A stretch of DNA of 13,220 nucleotides, from contig DKYL01000029.1 in assembly GCA_002493325.1 (NCBI GenBank), forward strand, positions 14,644-27,863, in the 5' to 3' direction. The position numbers and the translations under genes are program-made. Each line of letters opens with the position of its first letter. Positions within the stretch are counted from its first letter, which is position 1. This DNA comes from Ruminococcaceae bacterium UBA7101 (GTDB taxonomy: Bacteria > Bacillota > Clostridia > Oscillospirales > Acutalibacteraceae). The notes below the pieces were generated by a model that was not told the DNA's origin, did no database searches, and saw only the letters and a program-made list of their open reading frames with translations. Below are positions 7,427 through 13,220 of the stretch, piece by piece.

Positions 7427-8772
7427 TTCACCCTGACGATAATGTTAAAGTAAATATTGAAAACGGACATAAATATGCCGTACGTGATATCAAAAAGGGG
7501 GAAAGCATTGTAAAATACGGCTTTCCTATAGGCGTTGCTAAAGAAGATATCAAAGCAGAGGAGCATATACATACACATAATTTAAAAACTGCCTTGTCAG
7601 GCGAAAAGGAATATACATATACTCCATCCATACAGGCATATACCAAAGAAAAACCGATAACAATTTCTGCTTATCAGCGAAAAAACGGTGATGTAGGTTT
7701 CAGAAATGATATATGGATTGTTCCGACAGTCGGCTGTGTGAACGGGATTGCAAACAGTCTTGCAATGACAACAGGTGCCTTTGCTTTTACACATCCCTAC
7801 GGCTGCAGTCAGCTTGGTGATGATTTGCTTGTTACACAGAAAATTCTCTGCAATCTGATTAAGCACCCAAACGCAGGCGGTGTGCTTGTATTAGGCTTGG
7901 GATGTGAAAATAACAACATAACAGAACTTAAAAAGATACTCGGTAATTATGACGAAGAAAGAGTAAAATTTCTGAATTGTCAGGACGCGGAGAATGAAAT
8001 TGCTGAGGGCACCAAAATAATTAAGGCATTACAGCAGCAGGCACAGAAGGATAAAAGAGTTAATGTGCCGATTTCCAAGCTTAAAATCGGCTTGAAATGC
8101 GGCGGCAGTGACGGATTATCCGGTATAACTGCCAATCCGCTTGTTGGAAGAATAACAGATAAAATAACGGCTATGGGCGGTACTGCAGTGCTGACGGAAG
8201 TACCTGAAATGTTCGGTGCTGAGCAGATACTGATGAACCGATGTGTTGATCAGTCTGTTTTTAATGATACGGTTAAACTGATCAATAACTATAAGAAATA
8301 TTTTATATCTCACAATCAGCCTGTCAGTGAAAACCCGTCACCCGGTAATAAAGAGGGCGGAATTACAACGCTTGAGGAAAAGTCCCTCGGTTGTGTGCAG
8401 AAGGGCGGCAAAGCACCTGTAACAGCAGTGCTGGATTATGGTGATAAAGCAGAAACAGCAGGGCTTAATCTGCTGAACGGACCGGGCAATGATATGGTTG
8501 CAGTAACGAATCTCACAGCAGCAGGCTGTCATATGATATTGTTTACAACAGGCAGGGGAACACCCCTTGGTGCACCTGTGCCGACCATTAAAATATCAAC
8601 CAATACAAAGCTTGCAGATAAAAAAGCGGGCTGGATTGATTTTGATGCACAGTCAGGAAAAGATGATGAATTATTCACCTTAATTATGGATACAGCAAAC
8701 GGAAAAGAAACGAAAAACGAAATCAACTGCTATCGTGAAATCGCTGTATTTAAAGACGGAGTTACCTTATGA
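7411..8772 (+). CDS. uxaA: altronate dehydratase (SAF domain plus UxaA catalytic domain)
   Basis: The product has 453 residues with both parts in one chain. Residues 1-70 form the small SAF domain, ending in the HIHTHN motif at 52-57. Residues about 85-453 form the catalytic part with AYQRKNGDVGFRN (87-99), PTVGCVN (105-111), GLGCENN (162-168), KCGGSDGLSGITANP (229-243) and TTGRGTPLGAP (379-389), all characteristic of the UxaA/GarD iron-dependent dehydratases. The enzyme removes water from D-altronate to give 2-keto-3-deoxy-D-gluconate. The ATG at 7411 lies inside uxaB and has AGAGAGG (7397-7403) seven bases upstream, so the pair is translationally coupled. Galactarate dehydratase and sulfolactate lyase are related, but adjacency to uxaB supports altronate. 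E. coli UxaA is about 495 residues, so this version is slightly compact. Confidence 0.92.
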   Translation: MGFVIIHPDDNVKVNIENGHKYAVRDIKKGESIVKYGFPIGVAKEDIKAEEHIHTHNLKTALSGEKEYTYTPSIQAYTKEKPITISAYQRKNGDVGFRNDIWIVPTVGCVNGIANSLAMTTGAFAFTHPYGCSQLGDDLLVTQKILCNLIKHPNAGGVLVLGLGCENNNITELKKILGNYDEERVKFLNCQDAENEIAEGTKIIKALQQQAQKDKRVNVPISKLKIGLKCGGSDGLSGITANPLVGRITDKITAMGGTAVLTEVPEMFGAEQILMNRCVDQSVFNDTVKLINNYKKYFISHNQPVSENPSPGNKEGGITTLEEKSLGCVQKGGKAPVTAVLDYGDKAETAGLNLLNGPGNDMVAVTNLTAAGCHMILFTTGRGTPLGAPVPTIKISTNTKLADKKAGWIDFDAQSGKDDELFTLIMDTANGKETKNEINCYREIAVFKDGVTL

Positions 8773-9644
8773 TTATTGATGCACACACCCATTTATGGAA
8801 AAAACAAAACGGCTTAGCAGACGGAAAACAGGTTTTTTCACTGAAAAACGGCAAAAGCAATTTTGGTGGTGAAATCAGGCAGATGATGCCGCCGTATATG
8901 ATAAATGGTGAAAATACTGCCGATATGCTTATATCCAATATGGACTATGCAGGTGTGAATGGTGCTGTGATTACACAGGAAGAAATTGACGGCAATCAGG
9001 ATGATTATCTGCTTAATGCAAAAGCCGCATATTCCGACAGACTCAGAATATGCTCCTTATATGAAGAAAATAAGCCCTTTGAAACAGATGGCTTTGACGG
9101 AATAAAAATCTGTGCCGGCAGACTGCCCACACAGGATTTAACAAAGCATTATAAGGTGTTTGAAACGGCTGACAAGAACAGTATGTTCATTTCAATTGAT
9201 ATGGCTGACGGTGATTTGCAGACAAAATCACTCCTTGAAATGATACAGCAGTATCCCGATTTAAGAATTGCTGTAGGTCATTTCGGTATGGTAACAAGAA
9301 GGAATTGGAAAGAACAGATTAAGCTTGCTCGAAATAAAAATGTGTTTATTGAAAGCGGCGGCATAACATGGCTTTTTAACAGCGAGTTTTATCCTTATCC
9401 TTCAGCCGTTAAAGCGATGAAAGAAGCTGCTGAAATCTGCGGCTTTGACAAGCTGATGTGGGGCAGTGATTACCCGCGCACTATGGTTGAAATTACATAT
9501 AAAATGAGCTTTGACTTTGTGCTTAAATCCAAAGAGATTTCTGATACGGATAAGGAAAAATTTCTATATAAAAATGCAAAAGCATTTTATTCCTTTGATG
9601 ATTTTGACGAATTTATACCAGTGAAAAATATGCTGGAGGACTGA
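8769..9644 (+). CDS. amidohydrolase-2 family protein, candidate aldonolactonase
   Basis: The product has 291 residues and a metal-dependent-hydrolase TIM barrel. It starts with the HxH motif (H6, H8 in IIDAHTHLW), has H171 in GHFG, and D234 in WGSDYPRT near the C-terminus, the typical amidohydrolase-2 layout. L-fuconolactonase and related sugar lactonases of COG3618 fall here, as do some decarboxylases. Between two dehydrogenase steps and a GH29 gene, opening of an L-galactono- or L-fucono-lactone is the most sensible role, but the substrate is inferred only from context. No histidine is obvious in the GIKICAG block (111-117) where family members often carry one, so metal binding may be reduced or absent. 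Its ATG overlaps the uxaA stop (ATGA), with GGAG at 8758-8761 upstream. Confidence 0.8.
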   Translation: MIIDAHTHLWKKQNGLADGKQVFSLKNGKSNFGGEIRQMMPPYMINGENTADMLISNMDYAGVNGAVITQEEIDGNQDDYLLNAKAAYSDRLRICSLYEENKPFETDGFDGIKICAGRLPTQDLTKHYKVFETADKNSMFISIDMADGDLQTKSLLEMIQQYPDLRIAVGHFGMVTRRNWKEQIKLARNKNVFIESGGITWLFNSEFYPYPSAVKAMKEAAEICGFDKLMWGSDYPRTMVEITYKMSFDFVLKSKEISDTDKEKFLYKNAKAFYSFDDFDEFIPVKNMLED

Positions 9645-9645
9645 T

Positions 9646-11124
9646 ATGACCGATAAGCAGATGACAGACTATCTTGCAAAAATTGACAAGGTAATTGAAA
9701 ACGGAAAATATAAAGACAACTGGCAAAGTCTTGCCGAATATCCTGTGCCGCAGTGGTATAAGGATGCTAAGCTCGGTATTTTTATACATTGGGGAATTTA
9801 CAGTGTTCCTGCCTATTTCAGCGAATGGTACTGCCGTTTTATGTACTATAAAGGCAATCCTGCTTATTGGCATCATATCAGGAAATATGGCAGAAATTTT
9901 AATTATCGTGATTTTATTCCCATGTTCAGGGCTGAAAAATTTAATGCCGACGAGTGGGTCGAATTCATAAAATCCAGCGGTGCAAAATTTGTTATGCCTG
10001 TTGGTGAGCATCACGACGGCTTCAAAATGTATAACAGTGATCTGAATGAATGGACCTCTGTTAATATGGGACCGAAAAGAGATATTCTCGGAGAGCTAAA
10101 AAAAGCTTGTGAAAAAACCGGAATAACTTTTTCAACCTCCAGTCATCGTGCTGAGCATTTCTGGTTTATGAACGGCGGTTCAACTGTTGGCTATGATAAT
10201 GAAACACAGGATGAAAAATATAGGGAGCTTTACGGACCGTGCCGTAACATACATAAGAAAAATAATCTTTTCACAATGCTTAAGCAGGAGCACGGTATTG
10301 AGCCTACAGAAGAATGGCTGAAAGACTGGCTTGTGTCCTCCTGCGATTTGATTGACAGGTACCAGCCTGCATCACTCTTTTTTGATTGGTGGGTATCCTA
10401 TAAGGCATTTCGTCCGTATATGAAAAAGTTTCTTGCCTACTATTATAATCGTTCCCTTGAATGGGGGACAGAGGTTTGTGTTTATTACAAATCAGATGCA
10501 GTTATGTATAATTGTGCAATCTTTGACCGCGAGCGCGGTCAGCTTGAAAATGTAAGCCCTTACATCTGGCAGGGTGAAACCTCGACCGCATATAATGCCT
10601 GGAGCTACTGCACGACTAATCATTTCAAAAAGCCTGAAATCATTGTCTGCAATTTTTTGGATGTCATCTCTAAAAACGGCTGCTTTGTGCTGAATCTTGG
10701 TCCTAAAGCAGACGGCACCTTCTGTGAAGAGGAAAAGAATATTATTTCAGAGCTTGGTAAATGGACAAAAACAAATGAAGAGGCTATCTGGGGAACGCAG
10801 CCCTATAAGGTTTTCGGCGAAGGTAAAACGCAGAAAGGCGGTTCATTTACAGAGCATTTCAGCTATACATCAAAGGATTACCGTTTTACCTGCAAAACAG
10901 GTGTTGTTTATGCCTTTGCGCTGAAGCCGAAAGGTAAATCCGAATTCAAAATCAAAATTCTTGCCGATACAATGGATGTATTTCACTGTGTTATTAAAAA
11001 TATATCTGTTCTCGGCAGTGACGCTGATGTAAGCTTTTCACAAAATAAAAAATGTTTAACGATTAAATTAAGCGAAAAGGTAAATACTACAATGCCTGTT
11101 TGCTTTAAAATAGAGGTGGACTGA
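9646..11124 (+). CDS. GH29 alpha-L-fucosidase-family enzyme, cytoplasmic
   Basis: The product has 492 residues and no signal peptide, so it should act on imported substrate. The GH29 catalytic barrel shows LGIFIHWGIYSVPA (43-56, substrate-binding H48), VGEHHDGF (119-126) and LFFDWW (244-249) with D247 as the expected nucleophile. E296 in DRERG is a plausible acid/base. FVLNLGPKADG (347-357) closes the barrel, followed by a C-terminal beta domain. GH29 retaining enzymes release alpha-linked L-fucose, and some members accept L-galactose, which differs only by a C6 hydroxyl. The downstream steps make tagaturonate, so alpha-L-galactosidase activity is an attractive alternative. It starts one base after the lactonase candidate with GGAGGA at 9635-9640, and ends one base before the next gene. 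Confidence 0.93.
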   Translation: MTDKQMTDYLAKIDKVIENGKYKDNWQSLAEYPVPQWYKDAKLGIFIHWGIYSVPAYFSEWYCRFMYYKGNPAYWHHIRKYGRNFNYRDFIPMFRAEKFNADEWVEFIKSSGAKFVMPVGEHHDGFKMYNSDLNEWTSVNMGPKRDILGELKKACEKTGITFSTSSHRAEHFWFMNGGSTVGYDNETQDEKYRELYGPCRNIHKKNNLFTMLKQEHGIEPTEEWLKDWLVSSCDLIDRYQPASLFFDWWVSYKAFRPYMKKFLAYYYNRSLEWGTEVCVYYKSDAVMYNCAIFDRERGQLENVSPYIWQGETSTAYNAWSYCTTNHFKKPEIIVCNFLDVISKNGCFVLNLGPKADGTFCEEEKNIISELGKWTKTNEEAIWGTQPYKVFGEGKTQKGGSFTEHFSYTSKDYRFTCKTGVVYAFALKPKGKSEFKIKILADTMDVFHCVIKNISVLGSDADVSFSQNKKCLTIKLSEKVNTTMPVCFKIEVD

Positions 11125-11125
11125 T

Positions 11126-13057
11126 ATGAAAAAAAGCAATATCAAATTAAAAATCAACGAGCTTACAGGTGATTATGAAATTAAGCATAACGGTTTCTCA
11201 TGGATAAGCGACGGCAGAAGACCTTATATTATTTTGCGTAAAAAGGTTGGTAATAAATATATCAGCACTTATCGGGATTTATATTCTGCTTTGAAAAAAT
11301 CCTTTGAATATGATGATACCAAAATTGTTGCACGTTTAAGCAGTTATATTGCTTTTGGAAAGAAACTTGATTTCACACTTGTTTTAACTGCAAAAATAAC
11401 GGGTGAAAATACTGTGGAATTTTCATTGAAAGCCGAAAACGAAACAGGATTTGATATTCAGGCTGTATATTTCCCTGCACCATTCAATTCCAAAAAGTCG
11501 GGCAAAAAATCATATCATATTGATGCAATGCGTCAGGGCTTTTTAATGCCTGACGGCTATAAGAAAAATATTCTTTCAACCATCGGCTTTGAGCATTATT
11601 TAAGAAAAATTAATACAGGGGATTGCTATATGCCGTTCTGGGGCAGAGTGTGCGACGGAAAAGGCTTTACCGCCATTGCCGAAACACCTTATGATGCCTG
11701 TATGTTTTCATCCTACGGCAGACATAATGCATTTGTAAATTCAGTGCACTGGATGTCATCACTCGGCAAGCTTTCCTATGAGCGAAAAATCAGATTTATA
11801 TTCCACGATAATATGGATTATAATACTGCCGCTAAGGATTACAGAAAATATCTTATAGAAACAAAGCAATTTGTTTCCATTGAAGATAAAATCAGCAAGA
11901 ATAAAAATATTAAAAGGCTTATCGGTTGTCCTGTTCTTCATCACAAAATCTTTTCACAGATTCAGCCTGCATCAAAGTTTTATGATAAAAACGGAACGAA
12001 CAAATTGCTTTATGCAACCTTTGAAAAGCGTGCAGAAGAAATGGAAAAAATCAAAGAGCTCGGACTTGATAGGCTCTATATTCATACAGACGGCTGGGGC
12101 GAGCAAGGCTATGACAACAATCACCCATACATATTACCGCCTTGTAAAGAGGCAGGGGGCTGGGATGGTATGAAAGCCTTTGCAGATACCTGCCGTAATT
12201 TGGATTACATATTTGCACTCCACGATCAGTATCGTGATTTTTATTATACCTCTCCTGTGTTTGATATGGAAAAGGCTGTAACAAAAATTGACGGCTCCCA
12301 TCCCTATTGCTCTATATGGGACGGCGGCGAGCATACCTTCCTTTGTGCATCACAGGCACTTGATTTTGTTAAGAAAACCTATTCTGAGCTTGAGGAACAT
12401 AATATTGATGTTCAGGGCGCATATCTTGATGTTTTCTCTGTTATGAATGGTGATGAGTGCTTTCACCTTAATCACAAAATCACAAGAGAGGAGAGCATTA
12501 AGCATCGTGCTGACTGCTTTGATTACCTCAATGAAAAAGGATTGATTATGTCCTCTGAAGAGCCTGCAATGCAGCTTTTGAACAATATCGCACTTGTTCA
12601 CCACGGACCTTATACATTAAGACCTCAGGTTAACGGTGAAGCAGTTGGAATACCTGTTCCGCTGGGCAGTCTTGTTTACCACGACTGTATTATGATTCCG
12701 TGGGATTGGTGGAACAATTGGGGTATTCCCAAAGGGGAAAGCGGAAATCTGCACTGTGCCTTAAATGCAGGAATGCCGTATTTTCATCCTTATGTTGAAA
12801 AGGATATGAAATTAGGATGTGATCCCCGTTCTGCCGACGCAGATTTGCTTGATGATGAAAAGCTTAAAGCTGAAATAAATCGTGTTAAACCTCTTGCCAG
12901 GCTTCAGGCTAAGCTCTATAACAAGGAAATGGTCAGTCACGAATTTTTAGGCTGTTATCAGAAACAGAAAGCAACCTATTCAGACGGAACAGCAGTAATG
13001 ATAGACTTAGATAAAAATACATATGAAATTAAGGAGAACACAAATGCCAAGGCTTGA
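11126..13057 (+). CDS. large unassigned cytoplasmic protein, probable TIM-barrel glycoside hydrolase
   Basis: The product has 643 residues and no signal peptide. Residues 1-245 look like a beta-sandwich rich in alternating strands, as in the N-terminal domains of many glycosidases. Residues about 300-560 look like a (beta/alpha)8 barrel: LYIHTDGWG (318-325, D322), FALHDQYRDFYY (363-374, D367), GAYLDVFS (431-438, D435), MSSEEP (475-480, E478/E479) and a WDWWNNWG segment (526-533). Carboxylates at strand ends beside aromatic residues are what a retaining glycosidase would show; D435 and E478 or E479 are my candidate catalytic pair. It recalls DUF5696/GH129- or GH101-type proteins, but I cannot assign a family. 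Start is supported by GAGGTGG upstream, one base after the GH29 stop. The likely job is cutting another linkage of the same oligosaccharide. Confidence 0.6.
   Translation: MKKSNIKLKINELTGDYEIKHNGFSWISDGRRPYIILRKKVGNKYISTYRDLYSALKKSFEYDDTKIVARLSSYIAFGKKLDFTLVLTAKITGENTVEFSLKAENETGFDIQAVYFPAPFNSKKSGKKSYHIDAMRQGFLMPDGYKKNILSTIGFEHYLRKINTGDCYMPFWGRVCDGKGFTAIAETPYDACMFSSYGRHNAFVNSVHWMSSLGKLSYERKIRFIFHDNMDYNTAAKDYRKYLIETKQFVSIEDKISKNKNIKRLIGCPVLHHKIFSQIQPASKFYDKNGTNKLLYATFEKRAEEMEKIKELGLDRLYIHTDGWGEQGYDNNHPYILPPCKEAGGWDGMKAFADTCRNLDYIFALHDQYRDFYYTSPVFDMEKAVTKIDGSHPYCSIWDGGEHTFLCASQALDFVKKTYSELEEHNIDVQGAYLDVFSVMNGDECFHLNHKITREESIKHRADCFDYLNEKGLIMSSEEPAMQLLNNIALVHHGPYTLRPQVNGEAVGIPVPLGSLVYHDCIMIPWDWWNNWGIPKGESGNLHCALNAGMPYFHPYVEKDMKLGCDPRSADADLLDDEKLKAEINRVKPLARLQAKLYNKEMVSHEFLGCYQKQKATYSDGTAVMIDLDKNTYEIKENTNAKA
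13031..13037 (+). promoter_or_regulatory. ribosome binding site of the truncated last gene
   Basis: AAGGAGA lies six bases before the ATG at 13044 and inside the end of the preceding gene. It is the main evidence that a new gene starts here. Confidence 0.7.
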
Positions 13058-13220
13058 AAAAAGAAATTACCGTGTATCTTCATTGACACAAACAAGTGAT
13101 ATACCGCACCTCTCACTTGAAAAGCAGCCGCATAAATCAAAGTCAGATATTGATAATTTTGAAGGCTTGTTTATTGATTACGGCTGGCGTGAAACCTCTT
13201 ATCCATATACACAGCAGAAT
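13044..13220 (+). CDS. unrecognised protein, N-terminal 59 residues only (cut by window edge)
   Basis: An open frame of 59 codons runs off the right edge. It begins MPRLEKRNYRVSSLTQ and reaches GLFIDYGWRETSYPYTQQN. The ATG has a good ribosome binding site and overlaps the previous gene by 14 nt in another frame, the same coupled arrangement used throughout this operon. There is no signal peptide, so the product is probably cytoplasmic. I do not recognise the family. The Trp/Tyr-rich GWRETSYPY segment would suit another carbohydrate-active protein, but that is a guess from context. Confidence 0.6.
   Translation, partial: MPRLEKRNYRVSSLTQTSDIPHLSLEKQPHKSKSDIDNFEGLFIDYGWRETSYPYTQQN

Noticed and set aside
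3867..11124. A standard L-fucose pathway through fuconate dehydratase
   Set aside because: No enolase-type fuconate dehydratase or 2-keto-3-deoxyfuconate step is present, while uxaB and uxaA are; L-fuconate cannot feed these two enzymes to KDG.

Overview
The window looks like chromosomal DNA from a low-GC Gram-positive anaerobe, most likely a gut-type Clostridia (Oscillospiraceae/Lachnospiraceae-like). This rests on AT-rich codon use, strong AGGAGG-type ribosome binding sites, sigma-A-type promoter hexamers and the protein families present. It is densely coding and holds one carbohydrate-use locus; no RNA gene, CRISPR array or mobile element was seen.

Layout. (1) 45-1757, +: a GPH/MelB-type sugar:cation symporter, closed by a strong, probably bidirectional, terminator at 1779-1812. 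(2) 1820-2668, -: an AraC-family regulator. (3) 2669-2795: a 127-bp divergent control region with a near-consensus promoter for araC and a weaker one for the rightward operon, overlapping on a palindromic -10 element. (4) 2796 to the right edge, +: one tightly packed operon with gaps of 15 nt or less, or overlaps. In order it encodes a membrane-anchored metallophosphoesterase, a divergent glucose-dehydrogenase-like MDR enzyme, a canonical Zn/NAD dehydrogenase resembling L-galactonate 5-dehydrogenase (LgoD/YjjN), tagaturonate reductase (UxaB), altronate dehydratase (UxaA), an amidohydrolase-2 sugar lactonase candidate, a cytoplasmic GH29 alpha-L-fucosidase-like enzyme, a 643-residue unassigned TIM-barrel glycosidase candidate, and the start of a further gene.

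How the genes may work together (inference). A GH29 enzyme releases an L-galacto-configured sugar in the cytoplasm. The first dehydrogenase oxidises C1 to a lactone and the amidohydrolase opens it. The LgoD-like enzyme oxidises L-galactonate at C5 to D-tagaturonate, UxaB reduces this to D-altronate, and UxaA dehydrates it to 2-keto-3-deoxygluconate. That would be a complete non-phosphorylated L-galactose route from glycoside to KDG in one operon. L-fucose fits GH29 and the first two steps, but lacking a C6 hydroxyl it cannot give tagaturonate, so L-galactose is the better substrate guess. KDG kinase, KDPG aldolase and uronate isomerase are not in the window.
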